DNA of 64,000 nt from assembly GCA_013288135.1 (NCBI GenBank), contig JABDCL010000001.1, positions 303,127 to 367,126 on the forward strand. The letters run 5' to 3'. The notes under the pieces are model-generated. The model was not told the origin of the DNA and ran no database searches. It saw only the letters and a program-made list of their open reading frames with translations. Below, piece after piece: positions 44,377-58,200 of this stretch (positions are counted from its first letter, which is position 1; every line of letters starts with the position of its first letter). The position numbers and the translations under genes were made by a program. This DNA is from Gammaproteobacteria bacterium (lineage in GTDB: Bacteria; Pseudomonadota; Gammaproteobacteria; UBA6186; Azoamicaceae).

Positions 44377-46077
44377 TTATCCAGTGGATCCCACAGAAAA
44401 TTCCTTTAATTTTGCCAAAACTTCTTCTGCCGGACCAAATATTTGCATAACACCTTCCCTAAGCACCAATACTTTATCCGCAATTTTTACAATACCGGGT
44501 CTATGTGCAATAAATACTACAGTTGCACCCCGTTGTTTTGCTCTAAGTAATGCATTAATTAATGCTCGCTCTCCGTCTGCATCCAGGTTTGAGTTCGGTT
44601 CGTCCAAAACAATATAAGGAGGATCCCCAAATAATGCGCGCGCAAGTCCTATACGCTGCCGTTGTCCAGCAGAAAGATTTTGCATCGACTCGTTAATAAC
44701 CGTATCATACCCATCTGGTAAATGGAGTACCATTTCATGTACACCTGCTTCCATTCCTGCCTTAATCACTTCTTCATCTGAAGCATCTTTTAATCTCGCA
44801 ATATTGGCTTTGACAGTGCCGGAAAATAATTCAACCGATTGTGGCAAGTAGCCAATGAATTGACCCACTTCAGAACGTTCCCAAGCATAAATATCAGCAC
44901 CATCTAAGCGAACGTTCCCCACAGTCGGTGCCCACGCCCCCACCAATAATCGTGCTAAACTGGTTTTTCCTGCTGCAGAAGGACCAATGATCGCCAAAGT
45001 TTCTCCCGGTTTTATTTCAAATAGAATATTTCTTAAAATATAACGCTGCATTCCAGGCAGCCCAGGTGGAACATACCCCACATTTTCAACGGTGACATGC
45101 CCTTTGGGTTTTGGTAAAGAAATTTCACCCGTTCTATGCAAAGGTTTTTCAAAATAATCATCCAGTCTTTTATAAGCTAATCGTGCATTTAAAAATTGAT
45201 TCCACACGCTAATTGCTTGTTCAATGGGTGCTAAAGCACGAGATAAAATAATAGAAGCAGCAATCATCGATCCTGAGGTTAATTGGTTATCGACCACCAA
45301 ATAAGCACCTAAGCCTAAAACAAAAATTTGTATGGTAAACCGAAAAAATTTTGAACATGCTAAAATTAAACCACTGCGTTTATTGGCTAAAGCTTGCACA
45401 GTTAACAGTTTTTGATTTTCACCAAACCAACGTTTAATGATGGATGGCAACATACCCATGGCTTGAATACTTTCTGCGTTTCTCAGCGTTGCTGATATTT
45501 GATATTGTGCCTTCATGGCATTGGTATTTCCCTCGGTCACCAATTCTCGAGTGGTTCGTTCATTAATAATAGCTAAAGTAAACAATATAATGGCACCAAT
45601 GGTCCCAAGAATACCCAAATAGGGGTGTAATAAAAAAATCACAAAAAGATAAATCGGAACCCACGGTGCATCCAAAATGGCAAGCATACCGTAACCTGCT
45701 AAAAACCCTCGGATGGTCGCAATATCACGTAATGACTGTGGTGCGTAGGTCTGACCTTTTAACAAATCATCAACACTGCGATGTAAGGCCTCTGGGCTTA
45801 ATTTATTATCTAACCAGTGACTAATAAACAACAAAATTCTTGTGCGCAAAAAATCTAATACAGATAAAATAGCCAGTGCGAAAACGGCAATAACAGTTAA
45901 ATATATCAAGGTATCATGGCTATGACTTGCAAACACACGATCAAAAATTTGCAACATGTAAATGGAAACCGTAAGCATTAAAATATTCACAAAGCAGCTA
46001 AAAACAGCCACATAAATGAATGCCTTCTTACAGGCTATTAATGCTTCTTTTAAAAAATGTTGTTTTTTTACTTCCAT
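44377..46077 (-). CDS. Type I secretion ABC transporter (PrtD family permease/ATPase)
   Basis: This protein powers export of an RTX-like substrate. The 566-aa product fuses a membrane domain (about 1-310) and an ATP-binding domain with Walker A GPSAAGKTS, signature LSAGQRQR and Walker B YIVLDEP. There is no N-terminal C39-like domain, so it belongs to the PrtD-type group. Its gene lies between the giant adhesin, 124 bp upstream, and the membrane fusion protein, with the same orientation, so the adhesin is the evident cargo. Confidence 0.94.
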   Translation of the reverse strand: MEVKKQHFLKEALIACKKAFIYVAVFSCFVNILMLTVSIYMLQIFDRVFASHSHDTLIYLTVIAVFALAILSVLDFLRTRILLFISHWLDNKLSPEALHRSVDDLLKGQTYAPQSLRDIATIRGFLAGYGMLAILDAPWVPIYLFVIFLLHPYLGILGTIGAIILFTLAIINERTTRELVTEGNTNAMKAQYQISATLRNAESIQAMGMLPSIIKRWFGENQKLLTVQALANKRSGLILACSKFFRFTIQIFVLGLGAYLVVDNQLTSGSMIAASIILSRALAPIEQAISVWNQFLNARLAYKRLDDYFEKPLHRTGEISLPKPKGHVTVENVGYVPPGLPGMQRYILRNILFEIKPGETLAIIGPSAAGKTSLARLLVGAWAPTVGNVRLDGADIYAWERSEVGQFIGYLPQSVELFSGTVKANIARLKDASDEEVIKAGMEAGVHEMVLHLPDGYDTVINESMQNLSAGQRQRIGLARALFGDPPYIVLDEPNSNLDADGERALINALLRAKQRGATVVFIAHRPGIVKIADKVLVLREGVMQIFGPAEEVLAKLKEFSVGSTG

Positions 46078-46166
46078 TTTAGTGTATTTACAAGTAATTA
46101 CAGTAAATTAAAGCAATGACTCTTTCTTTAGTGTAGTTGCTTTTAGGAGCAAAGTGTGCTTAAGGT

Positions 46167-46185
46167 GTCGGCTCAGTGATCCGAC
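46167..46185 (-). terminator. Small hairpin between adhesin and transporter genes
   Basis: GTCGG (46167-46171) and CCGAC (46181-46185) can form a 5-bp stem downstream of the adhesin stop. There is no T run, so it may reduce rather than stop transcription into the transporter genes. Confidence 0.25.
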
Positions 46186-46201
46186 TCTAAGTTGTTTGAT
46201 C

Positions 46202-49200
46202 TTATAGTAAATGAATATCCGCTGCTGTTAGAATTACATGATTATCTAAATGAGCTATCCATGTAGGATTACCACTATCAAAGTCGGTTCCCCTACTGAC
46301 TAAACTTCCACTTTGAGAAAAAACTGCACCTTGTACTGCTAAATTATTATGCCAATATAGATTTCCTGTTGAGACGTCTTCGCTAAAGATTGCCAAATTA
46401 TTTTGTGGTAAAATTTCCGACCCTCCATTGGTTGCAGAATTAATTGTTGTAAATAATGGTACAGCCTGACCCCCGAATTGATTCGTTTGTAATATTGAAC
46501 TCAAATCAAAAGAATTATAGCCTAATGTTGTTGCTAAACCTTGAAAGTAAAATTGATCAACGCCACTTTGGAAATCGTAAATAGTATCAACATGATTATT
46601 GGAGCCACCTTGTCCTGCGCCATTAACAAAAGCAAAGGTGGTTGGGCCAGAACCTGCATATAAACTTTCAGAACCTCTACCAATAAATATTGTAGTATTA
46701 CCACCAATTCCTGATGAAATTCTATCATTACCGAATTCACTCGCAGTGTGAGCAGGAAGATGACCGGATGCAGGGAATGAGACACTTCCAATATAATCTC
46801 CGCTAGAACCATTAGCATAAACACTAGCAGAACCTCCAAATTGAGATCCAGAATATATTCCAATAATATCGGTGGTGCCACTTCCAGAGCCGACAATAGT
46901 TTGGTTACCAAAAAAGCTCATTGTACTAGACCCAGAAATTACATCATAGGGTGATGGAGTCACAGGAGCAACATTGACTGCTACCTGACCAGAAGTAGAA
47001 TATGCATGTTCAGTTAACGTATAAGTAAAATAAGCTGTACCAGTGAAAGAGCTTGGGACATCAAAATAAATATTATCACTTGTGGCATCTGATCCCACTC
47101 CACCACTTAATCCAACAGAAGCACCTGAGAGTGCGTGTGTTTGTGCAACATCAGAGAACACTTTTGAGAAAGTAACAGTCTCGCTTCCATCCAATCCAGT
47201 ATCTCCTGCCAATATACTATTATTTGGAATAAAGGCATTTGAGCCATCCAAAGTTAAGTGAGCACCTTCATTTGTATTTGCTGCTAAATATTGCGCCTCA
47301 TGGAATTTATAAGGAATTACCAATACATTATCATATTGATTCATGTTATAAGTCTGTGAAAGTGCGGAAGGTTCATTGATTGCAAAATACCCTATTACTG
47401 GAGAAGAATGATCAGCACTATCTGTCACTGAAACCTGGAAAGTTTGTGGAAGCGAACTGGTCGCAGTTCCAGTAAGATGACCATTTGCATCCATACTCAA
47501 TCCAGCCGGTAAATTACTTGAACTACTTGGACTAAATGTTAAACCATCATCCGTTTCTGTAAAATAATTTGGAGATGATAATTGAACATCATAATTTTGA
47601 GTGCCGGCTGTGCTTGGACTTAATACACCTTGGTTTGATGAAGAAGTTGTGCTTGATAATGCTTGATCATCAATATGTAGTGTATAGGTGTTAGTAGCAA
47701 ATGAACCCCCTGCATCGGTTGCGGTAACAGTAAAGCTTACATTTCCATTCACATCTCCATCATCTGTAACAATAGTACTTCCATTGGCGGTTAAATGACC
47801 TGATGAATCTAAACTCAACCAAGGAGGTAACGGGCTGCTAACAAAAGTGACATCGGATGGATTGGATTTATCGCCAAAATCTGATGCATTGATTACAGCC
47901 CCTAGATAAGCAGAACCTTCTTGTGCATCAGTAGTAATATGTATTGGCTGCGATTGATTACTCATTAACTGTTCATCTGCAATATTGATTACAAAATTAG
48001 CTATTACTGCGGGATCAGTCGGATCACTCCCGTTTGTGACTGTTACAGCAAATGTAATTGTTCCTTCAACATTGGGTGTTCCAGAAATAATGCCCGCATT
48101 AATGCTCAAGCCAGTACCCAATAATCCTGGAGCACTATACTGTAGATTATTATCGGTTTCTGTAAAGTAATTGCTGATGTTGGCCGAATAGCTTGAGCCT
48201 CCTTCCGTGCCAGGAGGCAACACTGTTGGACCATTTGCATTAAGATTTTGGGTGGCCAATGCTTGATCTATCACCGGTATACTAAAATTCACATGTGCAG
48301 ATGGGTCGGCAGGATCAGACAAATTGGTTACAGTCACTGTGATAGGAATTGCACCGTTCACTCCGTCGCTGATAAGCTGGCCAGAAATAATACCCGAGCC
48401 CGAATCCATGCTTAAGCCAGTACCCGCTAATCCAGTCGCAGCATAATGTAAATTATCATCTGATTCTGTAAAATAACTGCTTACACTGTTGATATAGGTT
48501 GCACCTTCTGTCCCTGCCCCCAATAGGGTTGGACCATTATTGTTAATATTTTGAGCAGTCAGCCCCTGATCGATCACCGGTATATTAAAGAATGCTTGAA
48601 CAGGTGCATCAGTAGGATCAGAATTATTGGTTACAGTCACTGTGATAGGAATTGCACCGTTCATTCCGTCGCTGACCAGCTGACCGGTAATATTACCCGT
48701 GCCAGGATCAATGCTTAAACCAGTATTTGCTAACCCAACTGCCGTATAATGCAAATTATCATCTGTCTCTGTAAAGTAACCGCTGATACTTTTGTCTCCG
48801 TATGATATTGGAGCCTCGAATGCTGGATTCAAGTTTTGTGGATTAATACTCGAATTATTATGAAGAGTTAATGTTAAACCCTGATCCGCAACATTGATGC
48901 TGAAATTACCGATAACAGATGTACCATCCTGAGCATCACTTGCCATCACTTGGAAATTAACCAGTCCATTCTCAGCCATCGAAATTCCACTGATTTGTCC
49001 ATTTGCTGCTAACGTTAAACCTGCTGGTAAGCTTGCACTATAACCCGCAGGTAAAATAGACGGATTGGTCACTAGTGAATAGCTTAACGAATCTTCTGTT
49101 TCTGTAAAGTATTTATCCAAGTTCACATTTGCTGAAAAACTTGATGTCTCTGTCGCTGTTCCTAATCCTATGGCCACCCCAGAGGCAGCTGGGGATGCAC

Positions 49201-52200
49201 TCAAACTGTTATCTCCTGTGGACAGACTAAAGAATCCATAAACAGGAGGATCTGCTGAATCGCTTGCATTTGTCAATTTCACTTCAAATTGCAATGTGGT
49301 CGCAGGACCACTGGTCACTCCAGAAATAACACCGGTTGATGCATTCAAATGTAAACCTGCTCCAATGCTTGTCGGATCACTTGAATTAGAAGGAACTAGA
49401 GCATAAATGACAGAATCATCTGTCTCTGTAAAGAAGGAAGCAATGGAAACAGGTGCTGTTTGAAATTTTCCTGAATTATCAAAATAATTAATAACGTAGG
49501 ATTGATCAGCTGCAGCAAAGGGTAAAGTAGCACTGTGGCTTATATCCGATGCTGCCAAGCTCGTTACACCTAATGGTGCATCAGCTACAACTAAACTAAA
49601 GACATTCGATACCGAGGTGGTTGAATTGGGTTCTTGTGCAGTCACTGTAAAGGTATAATTTCCTACATCTGCATCAGTCGGAGTTCCTGTAATGTCTCCT
49701 GTACTGGTATTAAAGCTTAAACCAGCAGGCAATGCAGGTAAACTTGAATTGGCTGTATTAACGATACTATATTGAATTCCTGTATTATTAGCAGCATTAG
49801 CATCTGGATCGTTAAACGATAAACCAGTATGGAATGTATAAGCCCCGTCTTCTTGTGCGGGTGTTGCAACGCTTGGCACACTTGCTGTACCCGGTGTACC
49901 ATTAATGCTTAGAATATCTTCGGCTACAGTGAGGTTGACTGTTACCGACAGACTTATATTTGTACCATCATTCACATTATAACTAAAGCTATCTGCACCA
50001 TCATAACCTGGAGCAGGTGTATAGATTAACCCTTCTGTTGCAACCAATCCTGGATTAGTCAATGTAGTTTGGGCCGGTTGTGTAACCGTTAATGTTCCCC
50101 CATGAAGCGTTGTAAGACTGGGTAATATAAAGCTTAAAACTTGTCCATCGGTATCGGAATCTGTTCCACTTAAAGTAATAAGTGCTGCAGTATTTTCAAT
50201 CGTACCAATAGGATTATTGATGGATGCAACATCGTTTGCAACAGGTAAAACAGTATCAGGTGCTACATTGACAGTGATCGTGGCCACATTGCTATCTGAG
50301 ATTCCGTCATTGACTTTGTAGGTAAAGGAATCTGTGCCATAAAATCCCGGATTAGGAGTATAGTTGACATGTGCATTAACAGTTTCTCCGAAGCCTCCAT
50401 TGGAAGATGTTGTTGAATCAACTGTGATAATAGGTACGCCATTATTGGTAGCAATGGTTCCATGACTTGGACCATTGACGATGGCAAATTGCAGAGGCGG
50501 TGTACTGACATCCGAACCACTTAATACAACTGTAGCACCATTAGCATCTTCTGTGACTGGTGCAGTTTCATCTGCCGCAGTGGGCGGAATATAGGGAACA
50601 CCCGTCACAGTAATAGCAACTGTTCCAGTGGCACTTAGACCCGTATCTTGATGTGCAGAATTGTATGCTTCTACGGTAAATTGGAAAGTATCCGTGGTTT
50701 GAGCATTTGGCTGTAAACTATTTAAAGTAGAGTTACCTGCTGGATCATAATGGTAATTAAAACCATCAAAAGTAATGGGAACCCCATCGCTGCTGGCACT
50801 AACCCCCGTGATAACAAAAGAATCATGGCTAGGATCAGGTGAGTCTTTAATGGCTTGTTGAATCAAATCTGTTGGAGTTATCAAAAGACCCGATCCAAAA
50901 TTATCAGTATTTGCAGAACCACCATATTTATTGACTGAAAGTCCTGTTATCGTTCCAACAACAGGAGTATCAATATTGACATGGATGGTCAAGGTACTTG
51001 TCGATGTATCTCCGTGTTGATCGGCAATGGTATAACTATACTGATCAAAACCTGTCGGATTCGATTTAGATAACAGCGGGTCATAGTTACTTGCATCATA
51101 GGTATAGATGCCAGGAGTGCCGGTATTAGTATTTAAAACTCCGACAGGAGTAGAAGCAGGAGGACCAACAGGTTGTATGTTTGTAATACTCAAAGTATCG
51201 AAGGTATGCTGTGAATCTTTAATTGCAACAGATAATATCTGCTGAGCGAAAATAAATAAATTAGTAGCATCTTCATTGCTAGCGTAGGAAATCGGCTCTG
51301 CAGTTAATGGCGTTACAGGTGCAGTCACATTCAATGTCACTGTCGCAGGATTCGGGGATATCAACCCAGAGAATGGATCTTTTACGAAATATTGGAAAGT
51401 ATCATTTACCGAGGTTCCCGACGCGACAGAATCTAAAAATGCTTGAGTATAAATAAAGTGTACAACTCCATCGGAGGTTAAGAACACCTCGTTTCCATAG
51501 GCTGTATTTGCAACGGAGGTAACATTTCCACCATAATCACCCACTTGTACGGGTAATGAGGAAGGTGCCCCTGCAGGCGATTGTAAACTAGTAATTATAA
51601 ATTGAGTACTGCTATTTTCGATTGGCGAATTACCCGTCGTTGTTGGTGCATAATCATTTTGGGTTAATACACCTTGAGCAATATCAAATGAACTATAGGT
51701 TGTATTGCTGAGAGCGCTCAAGGTGCTAATCGTCAATAAGCCAGGATCCAAATTGCTAGTACCTGGATCGGTCACGGTTGTATAAGAGTCATCCACTGCT
51801 GTCACAGGGTTTATCATGGTTATCTGATCTACCAAAGGTGTGCTATTAAAACCAAAATTATCCGATACTGTAAATGATATGTTACGGGTTGATAAATCAC
51901 TTGAACTGCTTTCACTTTCAAAAGTCACATTATCCAATACAGTTTGATAATCAGAATAAGTGGCATTTCCAGCAGTTGTTGTAAACGTCAGTATTCCCAG
52001 TGAACTATTATAACTGGGCGTAATGATTGCACCATCTGGGAAAGGTGCAGTATAACTTGCGTTGGGTATGATCACATCTCCCGATTTGAAGTTGACATCT
52101 TGAACGACAGCACTGGCAATGGTGGTATCATTATCAAAAACCGATATATTCGGATCAATCACCACTGAAACAGGTGAAGGCTCATCTAAGGTATAACTTG

Positions 52201-55200
52201 TGGGTGTCACCGTGCTTGTGCTGATGACGGGCGGTTCATTTTCTCCTATAACAGAAATATGACCGGTAATAGGATCAGTTTTAATACCTGTTGCCAAATC
52301 TAAAACTTGATACGTAAAGGTTTGATCAGCAGATTGTCCTGGTGCTAGATTCTCAAAATCTGTACTAGAAGGCACAAAATTGATAGAAACTAAATTACCA
52401 TTAGCATCTTGAGTAACGGTGACCTGACCATCCAAGGTTGAAGTATTAACATCACTCGCTAATATCGTGACTAGATCGTTTACGGTTGCACCTGGGCCTG
52501 CTGGATGAACGTGTGCGGATAATTCGCTAGCCAATACTGTTAATCCTGGGCCAGGGGTTTCACTATCAAAAGAGGAGGATGGTGGATTCTGAGGAGAACC
52601 TGAACCTAATGCATCAACCGTATTAAAGCCGTCTTCACCTACATTGCCAACTGTAATACTCGGTGCAGAAACTGCAAGTTCAACCCCTGCAATGGCAGTT
52701 TGGGTCCCTTCTACAGCTTTTATGTTTACTATTTCAAAATCACCTACAGATCCGGGTGTTGCAATCGTTAACATGTTCCCGTTAAGAGATAATCCAAAGG
52801 GTGATGTTGAGAAATCGATAGGTTGACCAAAATTATTAAACACCGATACAACGCTATAGGTTAATCCTACTTCATTAGGACTATTACTATCCAGATCATT
52901 AATAACCGTAGAGAGATCGACTGTGTTGATTTCAGTCGATTGAATGAAAGGCTGAGCAGATGAATTAATAATTTGTGGAGCTTCATCAATAATCTTTTCA
53001 CTTAAGATATTGCTTATGTTATTTTGAGAATGACCGTCATCAACTGAAAATTGGATTACTCGAGCAGGCGTACCTTCTAAACTGCCTGAGAAAGAAACAT
53101 TATCTAAAACCGATTGAAAATCTCCCAAGGATGTTGATGCACCACTAATGTATAAATTTAAGATACCATTATTATAAATTTCGATGATATTGGAACCATC
53201 TAAGAAATGCAAAGTGGTTACACCATCAAACGTTGTTGATGGATTGTTTGGATCCAATCCTTGCACGTTAGAATTAATCACACTTAAGACATCTGAGGGC
53301 TGATAAGTGCTACTCGTAATTTGAACAGTCGCACTTGCTAGATCCGTATTATCGGGATCAGAAATTTGAATATTCGGATCAATAGGGGTTGCAGGTGCAT
53401 TATCGGTATACTCCAAAGTAGCACTTGATGAAGTACTTAAAGTTGCTGGAACATTAACACCAGTTACAATGAAATCAGCTGTAACAGTTGCAAATGCCCC
53501 ATTGCTATCGTGTACAACATAAGTGAAACTATCGGTAGCTTGACCATGTTCACCCAGATAGGCAAACGCACTGGGATTAGGTTTATAAGTAATGCTATCT
53601 ACAGTCACATTGGGTCCAGGGTTAACGAATAGAGTTCCGTTAGGGGCAGTTAAATCGGTTATTTTAATCGGTAATAGGCTATCTCCCACTTCAGCTGGGT
53701 TAATAGATACATTGGCGAGCAACGCAGAAGCGTCTACATTAACCCCCAATCCTGCCGTTTGTCCCGGAAGGTTACCATTTTCATCAACTGTAGCTAAAAT
53801 ATTACCATTACTAACGATGAGAGAAGGGGCGACATTAACATGCACGGTTCCTTCTGCGGTAGCACCACTTTGGGTATCTTTTATGATGTAATTAAATTGC
53901 TCTGAGGCCACATTATTAATTGTCTGCAGATAGGCAGATGAAGTTGGGTCATAGATAATACCATAGGTTCCATTATAGAATTGAGTTAATGAAGCTGTTC
54001 CAACTGCATTACCATTGGAATCGGTGACTGTTATTTGTGTAGTAGGATTTCCTGTATTTGGATCGATGATTACATTATTATTCGAATCTGCAAATCCTAT
54101 GACGGTTAAATTGCGGATATCATCCACTTCCGTTGCAAGTCCTGGAGCACCAGGCAAGAAAGGAACGATTGGATTACTATCAGGTACAAAGGTGATAGCT
54201 TGTTGATTGAAGACTTGAACCGTTGGATTAGTGGGTACAGGGTCATTAAACTGTGGAGCAATCTGAATGGTTGCATTATCGACCAGTGTTGTGGTGGTTG
54301 CATTGGGAGAACTATCATGTATAACATAATCAAACGCCGTCGATTGACTTTCATAAGCACTCAGATGAGCAAAATAATCAGTATTAGGAATATAAGTAAA
54401 GCTCACTACATTGTTATTAGCATCAACATTAATATTAACGGTACCCTGCGGTCCAACTCTATTTAAGCTATTCAAATCAGCACTTGATCCGGTTAAGAAA
54501 CTGGTATCTAAGTCTGTATAAGGTATAAACAGATTAGAATTAGAATAGTGTGTGCCACTGGCATCGATGGTATCTATAACATTATTGGAATTATTGGGAT
54601 CGGTTGTTGTAGCTACATCCGAAATAAGATCGGCTAAACTGATAGTCACACCCGGTCCTGTCGGAGTTCCAGGGGCATAAGTAACTGTTGTGGGGAAGAC
54701 TAATCCAGCAGGTTGTCCGTTAGTACCCAAGAGATCAGAACCAAAATTCCCTTCTTTATCAACAATACCTACCTGTAAATTGGATGGTTGGTATAGAGAT
54801 TCTATAAGGGGTGTACTTAAATTATTCGTAGCTTCACCATCATTGGCTGTGATAGCAACTGTACGAACAGTGAAATCATTTGAATTACTTAAGAATGATG
54901 TTTCATAATCTAAAGCAGCATTGAAATCTCCGATAAAGGCAGTATTTTGTCCATAATGTTGAATTCCATCTGAACCATCAATCGGAGTTAAGGTTAATGT
55001 TCCGGTTGCACTATCCCATTGTCCTTGTATATTGGGAGCACCAGGAGTGCCATTTTGCATTCCAAATAGATTATTGGTAAATATTAAAGAATCCTGACCA
55101 TTTTCATAATTACCCGTAATTTGAACTGTAACACTAGTGAGGTATTGATCATCGACATCCGATACCTGTAAGGAGTAGTCTAAACCAGTTGAAAATCCCG

Positions 55201-58200
55201 GTGTATAAGATACTTGACCTGAAGTCTGTGTGATAACAACGGGTGCATGATTAATCACATTATTTGTTACCACAATCGATGCTGTGCCAGAGGTTATTGA
55301 ACCGGATTGATCTTCAACCACATAATGAATCGTATCTGTTACCGATGCGCCAGGTTGTAACGTTGTTATTGGACTTGGGAGCGCGGAAAACTTATTTAAG
55401 GCAATTGCAGAACTTGTATCATAGAGTAAATTTCCATTGCTATCGATAGTAGCGGCAACGCCCAATTGACTTTCTTGGATAAGGATACCGGATAGTGCAG
55501 TTTGTAAGATATTATGTTCACCTGCACTAATAATCGTTAAATGATGATTATCATCGACATCCGTTGCTAATCCAGTTAGATTTTGTGAATTAGATACGTC
55601 TGCTGCTAAAGTGATAGGAGCTATTGTACCCGCATTAACTGTTGGATTAGTGGCTACCGGGGCATCATCTACACCTGTCACTGTAATAGTTGCATTGTCC
55701 TGTACAGAATATCCGCCTGTATTATAAACGGTATAATTGAAATTGGCTGCTGCTGTTTCAGCAGGTGTACTACCTACAGGACCACTTAAATGATCATAAT
55801 AGTGTGAATCGGGAAGGAAATTGATACTCTGCAATATTCCATTAACATCTCCATCCACGATAACTTGACCTTGTGTTCCTACTATTGTGGTTAATGTGTC
55901 TCCCGTATTGGGATCCATTGTTGTGGGTGTAAGCAGGCTATTGGGCCCTGTTAAACTATTGACACCTGATAAGCTCGCATTAATAAAGTCGTTGGCCAAA
56001 ATGTATAAATTACCTGAATTACCTGTAGAAACTGCCGTATTCAAAACATCAGAATCTCCAGATTCTCGAACATTAAAAATTAAATCGCTGGCCATGATGG
56101 TGACACCCGTACTACTACTACTAACAGTTGCACCTAATCGATGGGTAGTAACTAAATCTGATCCATTATTTCCATCCTCATCAACACTGGCTACCGTTAA
56201 TGGATTAGTAATAATAGGAATATTATCATTATCTCCTGCAACAGTAACAGAAGCTGTTCCATTAAATAAATTTCCATTTTGATCTTCAACGGTATAATTA
56301 ACCAAATCTGTTTGTGTCTGATTTAAGGATAATCCTATTAGAGTTGATGAAGTCGTTGGATCAAAAATCAAATTTCCATTACTATCAACAGATACCGTTG
56401 CACCATCACTCAAAGATAACGGGTCAGGAGGTAAACCACCACTCGATGTAGAACTACTACCTGGGGTAGTAGGATCACTCAATCCTACAATAGTAAAGCT
56501 AAGATTATTACCAGGATTTGTGATCAGTTGATCGACAGTAAATGTCGCTGGCGTATCTTCGTCTACAGAAGCACTTGGACTTGTTGTAACAGGAGGAGAC
56601 TCTACATTAATGGTTACTGTCGCAGATGCAGGTACACCGTTAGATTCTTCAGCAGTGATCTGAACATAGGTATTTCCTACTGCATTACTTGGAGGACTGC
56701 TTTCGACTAAACTGCTGCCATTAAGTGCTAACCAAGATGGCAATGGTAATGGATTACCTAAAGAATCGACAAGTACATTACCATTCGCATCAACCAATTC
56801 TGCAGTATAAGTCAACGGCTGTTCATTGAAACTGTTTGCATCTGCATCACTAAATAGTTGTGTAACATCATATGAGCTATTTTGTCCTTGGGTTATAATT
56901 TGTTCTACAGAAGGATTAACGACAACCGGCGCTTCATCCATCACATTCAAAGAAAGGGTTGCACCTGTTCCAACTGCACCTCCAAGTTCTTGCGCATGGA
57001 TGATAAAACTATAAGGACTTCCAGCACTATTTACACCAATCTCATTGGGTGTTCCACTTAATGTTCCCGTCGTACTATCAAAGGTTAAACCATTAGGTAA
57101 AATGGGATTCAGATTACCATTTGCATCCGTAATAGAATAAGATACTGTAGAAGGATCAGCATCAGCATGATTAGCCACAAAGGCTGTGAACGAGAATGGC
57201 GTACCATCAACTGCAGTTTGTGGAGGAATTGGATTCACCGTCAAGGGCTCATCTAAAATGTTTAATGAAAAGGAATGGGTAAGAGGTATTCCAAAGGGTT
57301 CTTGAGCACTAACGGTTATTACATATTGTCCCACACTAGCTTCTTGCGGTGTTCCACTCAATAAACCAGTATTGGGATCTAATGTTATTCCGGGTGGTAA
57401 GGATACCGTAGGTCCCGGAGGAGGACCCATAGGAGGTCCCGAAGGACCCCCTGGTGGAACTCCATTAGCTATTTGAGTAACCCCTAATAATGTATAAGTA
57501 AATCCTGCATCCCCAGCACCTCCATCCACATGATCTGTAAAGAATCCAATATTAGCAGGGTTATTTGGATCAGCACCTAAATAAAACTGATAGGGTACCC
57601 CTTCTTGTGCTACTTGATGTTGATTAATATTGGGAATGGGAACAATCAGACTGGGTTGCTCATCGACTACCGATAAACTAAAGGTCTGGCTAGTTGTTGG
57701 GCCATTAAATTCTTGAGCAGTCACAGTAATAGTTCCATGGGAGCCGGCATCTGCTTCTGCGGGTGTACCAGATATTTGTCCAGAACTATTAAAAGTTATC
57801 CAAGCAGGTACAATTGGATTATTATTAGCATCTACAAAAGAAGTGTTGAACGTGAAATATAAGGGTTCATTGTTAGGTATACCATTATCGATATCTGCAA
57901 AGAAATTGTTTGCCTGCAAAGTAAAGGTGCTCCCTTCTACAACTGTTGGGGTAAGATTACTTAAAAATGTTCCGCCGCCTCCCCCTTTACCACCACCAAA
58001 GGCAACTGCTAAAGGCGCTGTTGTTTCACCATTAATTGGAATATAAACACTTGCTTGACTGCTATTTCCATCACTATCAGATACTGTGTAACTAAATGAT
58101 AATATATCTTGTTGACCCGCGGGCATGTTTTGAAGTTGAGTTAACACGGCGGAATCTAAATTCGATATATCAAAATTGTTATGAATTCCCCCAAATTTAT